From contig NZ_CP139976.1 in the NCBI RefSeq assembly GCF_034424625.1, positions 6,200,001 to 6,264,000 of the forward strand: a stretch of 64,000 nt of DNA. Reading direction: 5' to 3'. The stretch is from Janthinobacterium lividum. GTDB lineage: Bacteria > Pseudomonadota > Gammaproteobacteria > Burkholderiales > Burkholderiaceae_D. The notes below the pieces were generated by a model that saw nothing but the letters and a program-made list of their open reading frames with translations, did no database searches and was not told the origin of the DNA. A program made the position numbers and the translations under genes. This document shows, piece by piece, positions 38,231 through 47,397 of this stretch. Position 1 is the first letter of the stretch; each line of letters begins with the position of its first letter.

Positions 38231-38956
38231 TTAGTGGATGATCTTGGCGAGGAAATCGCGCGCGCGGTCCGAGCGCGTCGTGTTGAAGAAGTCATCCTTG
38301 CTGCAATCCTCGATGATCTTGCCCTGGTCCATGAAGACGATGCGGTTGGCGACTCTTTTTGCAAAGCCCATTTCATGGGTGACGACCATCATCGTCATGC
38401 CTTCCTGCGCCAGCCCCACCATCACGTCGAGCACTTCGTTGATCATCTCCGGGTCGAGCGCCGAAGTCGGCTCGTCGAACAGCATGGCGATGGGGTCCAT
38501 CGACAGCGCGCGGGCGATCGCCACGCGCTGCTGCTGGCCACCGGACAGCTGGCCGGGGAACTTGTCCTGCTGCGACAGCAGGCCCACGCGGTCCAGGTAT
38601 TGCAAGCCCTTGGCATTGGCTTCGTCGGCGCTGCGACCCAGCACCTTGATCTGGCCGATGGTGAGGTTTTCGCGGATCGACAAATGCGGGAACAGCTCGA
38701 AATTCTGGAACACCATGCCGATGCGCGCGCGCAGTTTCGACAAATTCGTTTTCGGATTGTTGACGGTGATGCCATCGACGATGATCTGCCCCTGCTGGAT
38801 CGGTTCGAGGCCATTGACCGTTTTGATCAGGGTCGACTTGCCGGAGCCGGACGGGCCGCAAATGACCATCACGTCGCCCTTGGTGACGTTGGTGGTGCAG
38901 TCGGTCAGTACCTGGAACTGGCCATACCATTTGCTGACGTTATTGAGTTCAATCAT
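38231..38956 (-). CDS. gltL: Amino-acid ABC transporter ATPase (glutamate/aspartate type)
   Basis: A protein of 241 residues, the ATP-hydrolysing subunit of a polar amino acid importer. Walker A GPSGSGKST, signature LSGGQQQRVAIARAL, Walker B AMLFDEPTSALDPE and the switch VTHEMGFA are present. It is the last gene of a gltI-gltJ-gltK-gltL set on the minus strand, 19 bases after gltK. The order and sizes match the Escherichia coli glutamate/aspartate system. Confidence 0.93.
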   Translation of the reverse strand: MIELNNVSKWYGQFQVLTDCTTNVTKGDVMVICGPSGSGKSTLIKTVNGLEPIQQGQIIVDGITVNNPKTNLSKLRARIGMVFQNFELFPHLSIRENLTIGQIKVLGRSADEANAKGLQYLDRVGLLSQQDKFPGQLSGGQQQRVAIARALSMDPIAMLFDEPTSALDPEMINEVLDVMVGLAQEGMTMMVVTHEMGFAKRVANRIVFMDQGKIIEDCSKDDFFNTTRSDRARDFLAKIIH

Positions 38957-38975
38957 CTTGTTCTTTCTTTTTCGG

Positions 38976-39668
38976 TTAGCGAATGATGGCGACGCGTTTC
39001 TGCAGGCGTTTTACCAGGAACGACAAGGCATAGCACAGCACGAAGTACACGACGGCGACAAACACGTACATCTCCACCAGGCGGCCGTCGCGCTGGGCGA
39101 TCTTCGAGGCGGCGCCGACGAAATCGGGGATCGACAGCACGTACACGAGCGACACGTCCTGGAACAGCACGATGGTTTGCGTCAGCAGCACGGGAATCAT
39201 GTTGCGGAAGGCTTGCGGCAGCACGATGAAAGCCATGGTCTGCGAGTAGTTCATGCCCAGTGCCTGGCCGGCCCACACCTGGCCGCGCGGGATCGACTGT
39301 ATGCCACTGCGCATGATCTCGCAATAATAGGCCGCCTCGAACATGATGAAGGTGATCAGCGCGGAGGAAAACGCGCCCACTTTCACGGGCTCATTCGCGC
39401 CGATGACCCAGGCGGCGATGTACGGCACCAGGAAATAGAACCAGAAAATCACCAGCACCAGCGGGATCGAGCGTATCAGGTTGACGTAGGTCGACGCCAC
39501 GCCCGAAATGAGGCGACTGCCGGACAGGCGCATCAGCGCCAGCAGGGTGCCCAGCACGATGCCGCCCACCATGGACAGCGCCGTCAGTTTCAGGGTAAAC
39601 ACCATGCCGGTCTGGAACAGGTAGACCCACGAGCGGGAGATGACATCGAAGTCGAAGTTACCGAACAT
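38976..39668 (-). CDS. gltK: Amino-acid ABC transporter permease (GltK type)
   Basis: An inner-membrane protein of 230 residues with about five hydrophobic segments. The start MFGNFDFDVISRSWVYLF and the transport-coupling EAA loop region EIMRSGIQSIPRGQVWAGQALG are typical of the HisM/GltK permease family. It starts one base after the gltJ stop, so the two permease halves are probably made in equal amounts. No frameshift or missing segment is seen. Confidence 0.92.
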   Translation of the reverse strand: MFGNFDFDVISRSWVYLFQTGMVFTLKLTALSMVGGIVLGTLLALMRLSGSRLISGVASTYVNLIRSIPLVLVIFWFYFLVPYIAAWVIGANEPVKVGAFSSALITFIMFEAAYYCEIMRSGIQSIPRGQVWAGQALGMNYSQTMAFIVLPQAFRNMIPVLLTQTIVLFQDVSLVYVLSIPDFVGAASKIAQRDGRLVEMYVFVAVVYFVLCYALSFLVKRLQKRVAIIR

Positions 39669-39669
39669 A

Positions 39670-40419
39670 TCAATGTCCTCCCGTCTTGGCGCCGGCGACG
39701 ATGAAGCCCGGGATGGCGACCTTTTTTTCGATCAGGTGCATCAGCACCACCACCAGCAGGTTGACGACGACGTAGATGATGGTGGCGGCCGAAAACGCTT
39801 CGAATACCTGGAACGAGAATTCCTGGATGGCGCGCGCGCTGGCCGTCAGTTCGATCAGGCCGATGGTCAGTGCCACGGAACTGTTCTTGATGATGTTCAA
39901 AAATTCGCTGGTCAGCGGTGGCATGATGACGCGCGCGGCCATCGGCAGCAAAATGAAGCGGTAGGTCTGAGGCAGGGTCAGGCCCAGCGCCGTGCCGGCC
40001 AGTTTCTGCCCGCGCGGCAGCGCCTCGATGCCCGTTGTTACCTGCACGGCCACGCGCGAGGAAGTAAAGAATCCCAGGCACAGCACGGCCGTGACGAACG
40101 GCGCATTTGGCAGCGACTTGACCCAGGCGCCCAGGTCGGGCGGCAGCAGTTCCGGCATGACGAAGTACCAGAGGAACATCTGCACCAGCAGCGGCACGTT
40201 GCGGAACAATTCGACGTAGGCATTGGCCACGCCCACCAGCCATTTGTTCGGCAGGGTGCGGACGGTGCCGATCACCAGGCCCAGGATCAGGGCCATGATC
40301 CAGGCCGTACCGGCCGTGGCCAAGGTCCAGATCAGGCCGGACCACAGGGTGTCCATATACGTGCCCACGCCATCGGGAGAAATCTCCCAGAAAATGCGCC
40401 AATTCCAGTTGTAATTCAT
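39670..40419 (-). CDS. gltJ: Amino-acid ABC transporter permease (GltJ type)
   Basis: A protein of 249 residues beginning MNYNWNWRIFWEISPDGVG, typical for GltJ. The EAA loop is RVAVQVTTGIEALPRGQKLAGTALG, with several membrane segments on either side. It pairs with GltK to form the channel. The start at 40419 is chosen because AAGGATGATC precedes this ATG; the frame has another ATG five codons upstream. A hairpin lies in the 100-base gap after gltI. Confidence 0.92.
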   Translation of the reverse strand: MNYNWNWRIFWEISPDGVGTYMDTLWSGLIWTLATAGTAWIMALILGLVIGTVRTLPNKWLVGVANAYVELFRNVPLLVQMFLWYFVMPELLPPDLGAWVKSLPNAPFVTAVLCLGFFTSSRVAVQVTTGIEALPRGQKLAGTALGLTLPQTYRFILLPMAARVIMPPLTSEFLNIIKNSSVALTIGLIELTASARAIQEFSFQVFEAFSAATIIYVVVNLLVVVLMHLIEKKVAIPGFIVAGAKTGGH

Positions 40420-40477
40420 GATCATCCTTCCCATGCAGCCCGAGGACAGCGGCCAGCCGGCCGTCCGTCCCGCAAAT

Positions 40478-40505
40478 AAATCGGGAGGCTTGCGCCCCCC
40501 GATTT
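40478..40505 (-). other. Intercistronic hairpin between gltI and gltJ
   Basis: An eight-base stem, AAATCGGG (40478-40485) with CCCGATTT (40498-40505). Hairpins at this place in importer operons often protect the binding-protein message and raise its level above that of the permeases. That role is inferred here. Confidence 0.55.
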
Positions 40506-40519
40506 GTTACGCACCCTTG

Positions 40520-41476
40520 TTACTTTTTCCGTTTGTCCGAAGTCTTCTGCGCTTCGGGCACGGCCGCATAGGCGGCCGGGTCACCGGAGTCGGTCGGATT
40601 GGTAAACACGGCCTTCAATTGCGGCGGCATGGGGAATTTCAGGTTGATGTTTTTCGGCGGGATGGGCGAGGTAAACCATTTCGCGTAAATGCGGTTGATG
40701 TCGTCGCTCTTGTACAGGCGGATCAGCGCATCGTCGACTACTTTCTTGAAGACCGGATCGCCCTTGCGCAGCATGATGCCGTACGGCTCGACCGACAGCG
40801 CTTCCTTGGTGATTTCGTAGTCGTTCGGGTTTTTCGAGTTGGCCACTTGCGACGCCAGCAGGATATCGTCGTTGGCTTCGGCCACCGCGCGGCCCGTTTC
40901 CAGCATCAGGAACGATTCAGGATGGTCCTTGCCGACGGCAATCGTCATGCCCAGGTTTTTTTCCTTGTTCAGGATGGTCATCTGCTTGATGGTCGACGTG
41001 CCGGCCGTGGCGACCAGCGTCTTGCCGCGCAAGTCTTCCAGCGTCTTGATGTTCGAGGATTTTTTCGACAGCACGCGGTTGCCGATGACGAACATGGTAG
41101 GGGCGAATGCCACCTGCTGCTGGCGCTCCAGGTTGTTCGTCGTCGAACCGCATTCGAGGTCGATGGTGCCGTTGGCCATCAGCGGGATGCGATTGGCCGA
41201 CGTCACGGGGCTCATCACCACTTTCAATTCGCTCAGGCCCAGGTGCTTTTGCAGGGCCGTGACGACTTTCATGCACAGGTCGATCGAATAACCCTGGTAT
41301 TGCTGTTTGTCATCGAGATAGGAGAAGGGAACGGAGCCGTCGCGCACACCGAGGGTGACGGAACCGGCTTTCTTGATCTTGGCCAAGGTGCCGGTCAATT
41401 CCTGAGCCTGGACTGGCGACATGCTGCTGATGACACCGACGCTGAGCAGCGTGGCGATGATTTTGGTCAATTTCAT
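40520..41476 (-). CDS. gltI: Glutamate/aspartate periplasmic binding protein
   Basis: A protein of 318 residues with a signal peptide (MKLTKIIATLLSVGVISSM, cut near VQA-QEL). It has the type II solute-binding fold: TGTLAKIKKAGSVTLGVRD, VPFSYLDDKQQYQGYSIDLC and, further on, GKTLVATAGTSTIKQM and VEPYGIMLRKGDP. This matches glutamate/aspartate receptors of the DEBP/GltI type. AGGAG precedes the ATG at 41476; a longer frame adds 22 unlikely residues. It is the first gene of the importer operon. Confidence 0.92.
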   Translation of the reverse strand: MKLTKIIATLLSVGVISSMSPVQAQELTGTLAKIKKAGSVTLGVRDGSVPFSYLDDKQQYQGYSIDLCMKVVTALQKHLGLSELKVVMSPVTSANRIPLMANGTIDLECGSTTNNLERQQQVAFAPTMFVIGNRVLSKKSSNIKTLEDLRGKTLVATAGTSTIKQMTILNKEKNLGMTIAVGKDHPESFLMLETGRAVAEANDDILLASQVANSKNPNDYEITKEALSVEPYGIMLRKGDPVFKKVVDDALIRLYKSDDINRIYAKWFTSPIPPKNINLKFPMPPQLKAVFTNPTDSGDPAAYAAVPEAQKTSDKRKK

Positions 41477-41671
41477 AAATTCTCCTGGGCGGACAAACCG
41501 GATGGACTCCGAACGAAACAACTGTGGTGCAGACGCCACCAATGGAATTAATTTTATTTCATTTTCAGCGCTGGACTAGCCGTTTTCTGCGATTGCCCTC
41601 AAATAGGCGCTATACGCGCGCCTGAATCAGCGCGGCTGTAGCATTTTTCCTACTGATTTCCCCTTCCCGAT

Positions 41672-43522
41672 TTATTTTGCCGGCGCCAGCCCCGCCAACT
41701 CCTCTTCTTGCGCCTCATCGTCCATATTCGCCTGCTGGCGTTGCCACATCTGCGCATACAAGCCATTCGCGGCCAGCAATTGCGGATGCGTGCCCCGCTC
41801 GACGATGCGGCCATGGTCGAGCACCAGGATTTGCTGGGCGTCGGCCACCGTCGACAAACGGTGCGCAATGACCAGGGTGGTACGGTTCCTGGCGATATCC
41901 TTCAGCTGCGCCTGGATGGCCTGCTCGGCCTTCGAATCAAGCGCCGAGGTGGCTTCATCGAAGATCAAAATAGCCGGGTCTTTCAGCAAGGTGCGGGCAA
42001 TCGCCACGCGCTGCTTTTCGCCGCCCGACAGTTTCAAGCCCCGCTCGCCCACCATGGAGTTGTAGCCATCTGGCAAGCTTTCAATAAAATCATGGATCGA
42101 TGCCGCTTTGGCGGCCGCCACGATGGCATCCTTGCTGGCGCCCGGCTTGCCGTAGGCGATGTTGTATTCGATGGTGTCGTTGAACAGTACCGTGTCCTGC
42201 GGCACGATGCCGATGGCCGCGCGCAGGGAATCCTGCGTGATGCCGCGCAAGTCCTGGCCATCGATGGTGATGCCCCCGCCATCGACTTCATAGAAGCGGA
42301 ACAGCAAGCGCGACAGGGTCGACTTGCCCGAGCCGCTATGCCCCACCACAGCCGTGGTGGTACCGGCGGGGATCTGGAAATCCACGTCGAACAGGATTTG
42401 CCGCTTGGCTTCGTAGCTGAAATCCACATGGTCAAAACGCACGGCTGCGCCCCGCGTGACGAGCGGCTTGGCTTCCGGCGTGTCGGCAATTTCGCGGTTT
42501 TCATTCAGCAAGGAAAACAGGCGTTCCATGTCGGCCAGGCTTTGCTTGATTTCGCGGTAGATGACCCCTAAAAAATTGAGGGGAATATACAGCTGGATCA
42601 TGAAGGCATTCACCAGCACCAGGTCGCCCAGGGTCATCGTGCCGGCGATCACGCCCACCGTGGCGCGCCATAAAATCAAGGTGACAGCCGTGGCGATGAT
42701 CAAGGACTGGCCCGTATTGAGCAGGGACAGGGAAGTCTGCGATTTCACGGCCGCCGATTCATAGCGCTGCAAGCCTTCGTCGTAGCGCTTCGCTTCGTAA
42801 TCCTCGTTGCCGAAGTATTTCACGGTTTCATAGTTGATCAGCGAATCGATGGCCTTGGTATTGGCTTTTGAATCGAGGTCGTTCATGGTGCGGCGGAAAT
42901 GCGTGCGCCAGTTCGTCACCAGCACGGTAAACGCGATATAGGACACCAGTGCCACGGCCGTGATGACGGTAAACCAGATGTCGTAATGCAAGACCAGGTA
43001 GCCGAGCACGAGGGTGATTTCCACCAGGGTCGGCAAGATGTTGAACAAGGTATAGGAAATGAGCGAGCCCACGCTGCGCGTGCCCCGTTCGATGTCGCGC
43101 GTCATGCCGCCCGTCTGGCGGTTCAAGTGAAAGCGCAGGGACAGCGCATGCAGGTGGCGGAATACTTGCAGCGCGATGGTGCGCACGGCCCGCTGCGTGA
43201 CCCGCGCGAACAGGAATTCGCGCAATTCCGTAAACAGGGTGGTCGACAGGCGCAGCAAGCCATACGCCACCAGCAAGCCGACGGGCAGCACCAGCAGCGC
43301 CTGCGGATGGGCCGCCGTGATCGTCATGGCGTCGACGAGTTTTTTCAGGATCAGGGGCACGCCCACGTTGGCCAGCTTGGCGCCCACCAGACATAGCAGC
43401 GCCAGCAGCACCCGCCATTTGTAGACCCACAGATACGGCAGCAAGGTCTTGATGGTGGCGAAATCGCTGTGGCTGGCGGAAGCTGGCGAGCGGGGAGGAG
43501 GGGGAGTCTGGGAACGGCGCAT
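41672..43522 (-). CDS. ABC exporter, Atm1/HMT1-like half transporter
   Basis: A protein of 616 residues with an N-terminal six-helix membrane domain (about 40-320) and a C-terminal ATPase. ATPase motifs are GHSGSGKSTLSR, LSGGEKQRVAIARTLL and ILIFDEATSALDSK. Features such as SLRFHLNRQTGGMTRDIERGT and NYETVKYFGNEDYE are typical of the Atm1/HMT1 family, which exports glutathione-linked compounds or metals. The start at 43522 is chosen because the longer frame (to 43807) runs over the divergent thioesterase gene. No strong ribosome site is visible. Confidence 0.9.
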   Translation of the reverse strand: MRRSQTPPPPRSPASASHSDFATIKTLLPYLWVYKWRVLLALLCLVGAKLANVGVPLILKKLVDAMTITAAHPQALLVLPVGLLVAYGLLRLSTTLFTELREFLFARVTQRAVRTIALQVFRHLHALSLRFHLNRQTGGMTRDIERGTRSVGSLISYTLFNILPTLVEITLVLGYLVLHYDIWFTVITAVALVSYIAFTVLVTNWRTHFRRTMNDLDSKANTKAIDSLINYETVKYFGNEDYEAKRYDEGLQRYESAAVKSQTSLSLLNTGQSLIIATAVTLILWRATVGVIAGTMTLGDLVLVNAFMIQLYIPLNFLGVIYREIKQSLADMERLFSLLNENREIADTPEAKPLVTRGAAVRFDHVDFSYEAKRQILFDVDFQIPAGTTTAVVGHSGSGKSTLSRLLFRFYEVDGGGITIDGQDLRGITQDSLRAAIGIVPQDTVLFNDTIEYNIAYGKPGASKDAIVAAAKAASIHDFIESLPDGYNSMVGERGLKLSGGEKQRVAIARTLLKDPAILIFDEATSALDSKAEQAIQAQLKDIARNRTTLVIAHRLSTVADAQQILVLDHGRIVERGTHPQLLAANGLYAQMWQRQQANMDDEAQEEELAGLAPAK

Positions 43523-43583
43523 GGCGAAGGTCGGCTTTTTATGGTTCAATCGGGGCAATTGTAGCCTTTCATGAGAATAAAAG

Positions 43584-44024
43584 ATGAGCACCTCCCCCGA
43601 CCGCCCCGACAACTGCCTCGCCTCCGGCCTGCCCGCCGGAAAAATGCCGGAATTGCGCATGATGCCCGCGCCGTCCGACGCCAATGTGTACGGCGACGTG
43701 TTCGGCGGCTGGATCATGGCGCAGGTCGATATCGCCGGTTCCCTGCCGGCCACGCGGCGCGCCAACGGCCGCGTCGCCACCATTGCCGTCAATTCCTTCG
43801 TCTTCAAAAACCCCGTCTTCGTCGGCGATCTGCTCTCCTTCTACGCCGACATCGTCAAGGTTGGCAATACCTCGATCACCGTCAATGTCGAGGTGTATGC
43901 CGAGCGCAACCGCCTGCAGGCATGCATCGTGAAAGTCACGGAAGCAACCCTGATCTACGTGGCGACGGACTCCGACCGCAAGCCGCGCAAGGTGCCGCCC
44001 ATCGAGACCTTGCTGTCGCCTTGA
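43584..44024 (+). CDS. Acyl-CoA thioesterase (YciA-like hotdog fold)
   Basis: A protein of 146 residues. The segment PSDANVYGDVFGGWIMAQVDIAG carries the active-site residues of the YciA/BFIT thioesterase group, followed by VAVNSFVFKNPVFVGDLLSFY-like strand and helix. It cleaves acyl-CoA to the free acid and CoA. It is divergent from the ABC exporter and 42 bases upstream of the phosphatase gene on the same strand. Two fatty acyl-CoA ligases are 2 kb away on the opposite strand. Confidence 0.9.
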   Translation: MSTSPDRPDNCLASGLPAGKMPELRMMPAPSDANVYGDVFGGWIMAQVDIAGSLPATRRANGRVATIAVNSFVFKNPVFVGDLLSFYADIVKVGNTSITVNVEVYAERNRLQACIVKVTEATLIYVATDSDRKPRKVPPIETLLSP

Positions 44025-44066
44025 TTGTCGCTGTTACATTAATCCCACGTTTTATTTTCAGACGGC

Positions 44067-45656
44067 ATGGATAGCCAGCGCCGCATCTTTCTGCAGAGCG
44101 CCGCGCGCATCGGTGCGCTGGCCGCCGCTGGCAGCGTGCTGTCCGGTTCCAGCGCGGGCGCCGCCACGCGCCTGAATGGCGCCGGCTACCCGTTTGCGCT
44201 CGGTGTCGCTTCCGGTTCGCCCTTGCCGGACGCCGTCGTGCTGTGGACACGCATCTGCTACGACCCGCTGCACGCGACCGCCACGCCCGCCTTCGCCCTG
44301 AACGTGCGCTGGGAAGTGGCTGACGATGAAGGTTTTCGCCGCATCGCCGCCAAGGGCCAGGCCACGGCCACACCCGCCCTCGCGCATAGTGTGCACGTCG
44401 ACGTGGGCGGTTTGACACCCGGGCGCTGGTACTGGTACCGCTTCATGCTGGGCGACGCCGTCAGCCCCGTGGGCCGCACGCGCACGGCGCCCGCCGCCGA
44501 TACCCTGCCCGCCTCGCTGAAACTGGCCGTCGCCTCGTGCCAGCACTGGGAATTCGGCGCGTATGCGGCGCACCGGCACATCGCCGCGGCCGCGCCCGAC
44601 CTGGTGGCCTTCCTCGGCGATTACATCTATGAATGGGGTCCGTACCAGTTGCAGCATCCGAGCCGGGCCGTGCGCACGCATGAAAGTTTCAGCCTGGACG
44701 ACTACCGCGCCCGCTACGCACAATACAAGAGCGACCGCGATTTGCAGGGCGCGCACCTGGCCGCGCCATGGATCGTCACCTGGGACGACCATGAAGTGGC
44801 CAACGATTACGGCAATGACCGCGACGAGTTGCTCACGCCCACCTTTTTGCAGCGCCGCGCGGCCGCCTACCAGGCGTTTTATGAACACATGCCGCTACGG
44901 CTGCTGCCGCTGGGACGGCGGGGCTTCGTCGACATGCGCATCTACCAGCGCTATGACTGGGGCAGGCTGGCGCGCTTTCATGTGCTGGATGACCGGCAAT
45001 ACCGCGCCTATCACGCGTGCGCCAGGCCGGGTCGCGGCGGCTCCAATTCCGTCACCACGCGCAACTGCCCCGACCTGCTGAAACCGCAGCGCACCATGCT
45101 GGGCGAGGAACAGCAACGCTGGCTGCAAGCCGGCCTCGATGATTCTCCCGCGCGCTGGAACATTTTGGCCCAGCAAACCCTGATGGCGCAATCGAGCCAG
45201 GTGCCCATCCTGCGGCCCGGCGACGAACGCATCTGGACCGATGGCTGGGATGGCTATCCGCTGGCGCGCCAGCACCTGCTCGACGCCTTGCGCAGCAGCA
45301 AGGCCAGCAACCCGCTGGTGCTGTCGGGCGACGTGCACACTTTTTATGCCACGGAACTGAGCCGCAATGCCATGCGGCCCACCGGCAGGGACAATCCCGT
45401 GCTGGCCACGGAGTTTTGCGGCACCTCCATCACTTCGAGTTCCCGCCCGCAGGCGCGAACGGAGCAGTACGTGGCGATGAACCCGCACATCCGTTACGGA
45501 CGCAGCGACAAGCGCGGCTATATGTTGATGGAAATCACGCCGGAGAAAACCACGACCCTGTTCCAGGGTCTGGATAACGTGCGCGACAGCACCTCTGCCA
45601 TCGCGACACTGGCCAGCTTTGTCGTGCGCGACGGCAAGGCTGGCTTGCAAAGCTGA
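44067..45656 (+). CDS. phoD: PhoD-like alkaline phosphatase, Tat-exported
   Basis: A protein of 529 residues. The twin-arginine signal SQRRIFLQSAARIGALAAAG marks export in folded form. The N-terminal PhoD beta domain has YPFALGVASGSPLPDAVVLWTRI. The metallophosphatase core has FLGDYIYEWG, WDDHEVANDYGND and SGDVHTFYA, which bind the metal ions. PhoD enzymes release phosphate from mono- and diesters, including teichoic acids and nucleic acids. No Pho-box was identified upstream. Confidence 0.92.
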   Translation: MDSQRRIFLQSAARIGALAAAGSVLSGSSAGAATRLNGAGYPFALGVASGSPLPDAVVLWTRICYDPLHATATPAFALNVRWEVADDEGFRRIAAKGQATATPALAHSVHVDVGGLTPGRWYWYRFMLGDAVSPVGRTRTAPAADTLPASLKLAVASCQHWEFGAYAAHRHIAAAAPDLVAFLGDYIYEWGPYQLQHPSRAVRTHESFSLDDYRARYAQYKSDRDLQGAHLAAPWIVTWDDHEVANDYGNDRDELLTPTFLQRRAAAYQAFYEHMPLRLLPLGRRGFVDMRIYQRYDWGRLARFHVLDDRQYRAYHACARPGRGGSNSVTTRNCPDLLKPQRTMLGEEQQRWLQAGLDDSPARWNILAQQTLMAQSSQVPILRPGDERIWTDGWDGYPLARQHLLDALRSSKASNPLVLSGDVHTFYATELSRNAMRPTGRDNPVLATEFCGTSITSSSRPQARTEQYVAMNPHIRYGRSDKRGYMLMEITPEKTTTLFQGLDNVRDSTSAIATLASFVVRDGKAGLQS

Positions 45657-45659
45657 AAC

Positions 45660-47342
45660 CTAGGCAACCTTCTTTTCATCGCGCAATTGACGGCGCAAGA
45701 TCTTGCCGACATTGGTCTTCGGCAACTCATCGCGGAACTCGATGTATTTCGGTTTCTTGTAGGCCGTCAATTCATGCTTGCAATGCTCGCGGATCTGTTC
45801 CACCGTCAGGTTTGGATCCTTGCGCACGACAAACACTTTCACGGCTTCGCCCGCGTTGGCATCCGGCACGCCGATGCATGCGCACTCGAGCACGCCCGGG
45901 CACGAAGCGACCACGTCTTCCACTTCGTTCGGATACACATTGAAGCCGGACACGATGATCATGTCTTTCTTGCGGTCCACGATCTTCACATAGCCACGCT
46001 CATCCATGACACCCACGTCGCCCGTCTTGAAGAAACCGTCGGCCGTCATCGACTTGGCCGTCTCGTCCGGACGCTGCCAGTAGCCCGCCATCACTTGCGG
46101 GCCGCGCACGGCGATCTCGCCCGGCTCGCCCAGCGGCACTTCCACGCCATCGTCGTTCAGGATCGCCACTTCCGTCGAAGGGAAAGGCAAGCCGATGGTG
46201 CCCGTAAATTCCGTGATATCGACGCGGTTGCCCGTCACCACGGGTGAAGTTTCCGACATGCCATAACCTTCGATCAGCGGGCAGCCCGTCAGCTTCAGCC
46301 AGCGCTCGGCCACGTTGCGCTGCAAGGCCATGCCGCCGCCATTGCACACTTTATAGCTGGAGAAATCGAGCTTGGCGAAGTCGGCATTGTTCAGCAGCGC
46401 GTTGTACAGGGTATTGACGGCCGGGAAAACGACGATCTTGTGCTTGGACAATTCCTTGACGAAACCGGGGATGTCGCGCGGGTTGGGAATCAACACGTTC
46501 AAGCCGCCCACGCGCATGCCCATCAGGGCGCTGACCGTCAGCGAATAGATGTGATACAGGGGCAAGGCGCACATGAATCCCATCGAGGTAGCACGCATTT
46601 CCTTGGTCATCACGGGTGAAATCCACGCCTCGTTTTGCAGCACGTTGGCGATCACGTTACGGTGCAACAACATCGCGCCTTTCGACACGCCCGTCGTGCC
46701 GCCCGTGTATTGCAGGAAGACGATATCGTCATGCCCCTGCTGCACCGGGGTCAGGCTCAGACGTGCGCCTTCGGCCAGCATCTTGTTGAAGCTGATGGCG
46801 CCCGGCAAGGAAAACGCGGGCACCATTTTCTTGATCTTGCGCACGACGAAGTTAACGATGGTGCCTTTCAAGCCACCCAGCATGTCGCCCATGGTGGCGA
46901 CGATCACATGCTTGACCTGGGTATGCGGCAGCACCTGCTCGACCGTGGTGGCGAAGTTTTCCAGCACAATGATCGCTTCGCTGCCCGAATCGACCAGCTG
47001 GTGCTGCAATTCACGCGGCGTGTACAGCGGATTGACGTTGACCACCGTGTAGCCGGCGCGCAGGATCGCCGCCATCGCCACCGGATACTGCAGCACGTTC
47101 GGCAGCATGATCGCCACACGCGCGCCCGTCTTCAGGCCCTTGCTTTGCAGCCATGCTCCCATCTGCAGCGACAGCTTGTCGAGCTCGCGATAGGTAAGGA
47201 ATTTATCCATGCACACGAAGGCGTTGCGGTCCGCATATTTCTGGAACGACTCTTCCAGCAAATGCGTGACGGAACGGTATTGCGTGCAATCAATCTCTGC
47301 GGGAACGCTGTCCGGGTACGACTTCAACCAAATCTTGTCCAT
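45660..47342 (-). CDS. fadD: Long-chain fatty acid-CoA ligase (copy 1)
   Basis: A protein of 560 residues that activates fatty acids with ATP and CoA at the inner membrane. Motifs are the AMP-binding YTGGTTGVSKGAM, the gate region and GYGMSETSP, and the FACS motif DGFFKTGDVGVMDERGYVKIVDRKKDMI region. It is closely related to the upstream gene (the same length, with long identical stretches), a tandem duplication. It lies 55 bases after that gene and is convergent with phoD (3-base gap). Confidence 0.94.
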   Translation of the reverse strand: MDKIWLKSYPDSVPAEIDCTQYRSVTHLLEESFQKYADRNAFVCMDKFLTYRELDKLSLQMGAWLQSKGLKTGARVAIMLPNVLQYPVAMAAILRAGYTVVNVNPLYTPRELQHQLVDSGSEAIIVLENFATTVEQVLPHTQVKHVIVATMGDMLGGLKGTIVNFVVRKIKKMVPAFSLPGAISFNKMLAEGARLSLTPVQQGHDDIVFLQYTGGTTGVSKGAMLLHRNVIANVLQNEAWISPVMTKEMRATSMGFMCALPLYHIYSLTVSALMGMRVGGLNVLIPNPRDIPGFVKELSKHKIVVFPAVNTLYNALLNNADFAKLDFSSYKVCNGGGMALQRNVAERWLKLTGCPLIEGYGMSETSPVVTGNRVDITEFTGTIGLPFPSTEVAILNDDGVEVPLGEPGEIAVRGPQVMAGYWQRPDETAKSMTADGFFKTGDVGVMDERGYVKIVDRKKDMIIVSGFNVYPNEVEDVVASCPGVLECACIGVPDANAGEAVKVFVVRKDPNLTVEQIREHCKHELTAYKKPKYIEFRDELPKTNVGKILRRQLRDEKKVA

Positions 47343-47362
47343 CTCGCCTCATCTTTATCTGT

Positions 47363-47390
47363 AAAAGGGATGCGCCTCCTGGCGCATCCC
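47363..47390 (-). terminator. Hairpin between the two fadD genes
   Basis: A perfect ten-base stem, GGGATGCGCC/GGCGCATCCC, with a four-base loop. On the minus strand it is followed by TTTTAC. The T run is short, so it may be a weak terminator that reduces transcription from the first ligase gene into the second. Confidence 0.55.
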
Positions 47391-47397
47391 ACACTGT

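Noticed and set aside
41477..41671. Possible sigma-54 promoter upstream of gltI
   Set aside because: A TTGG...GC pair is present, but the spacing is 8 instead of 10 bases.
43523..43807. N-terminal extension of the Atm1-like exporter by 95 residues
   Set aside because: It would overlap the divergent thioesterase gene, and the residues show no membrane or family pattern.
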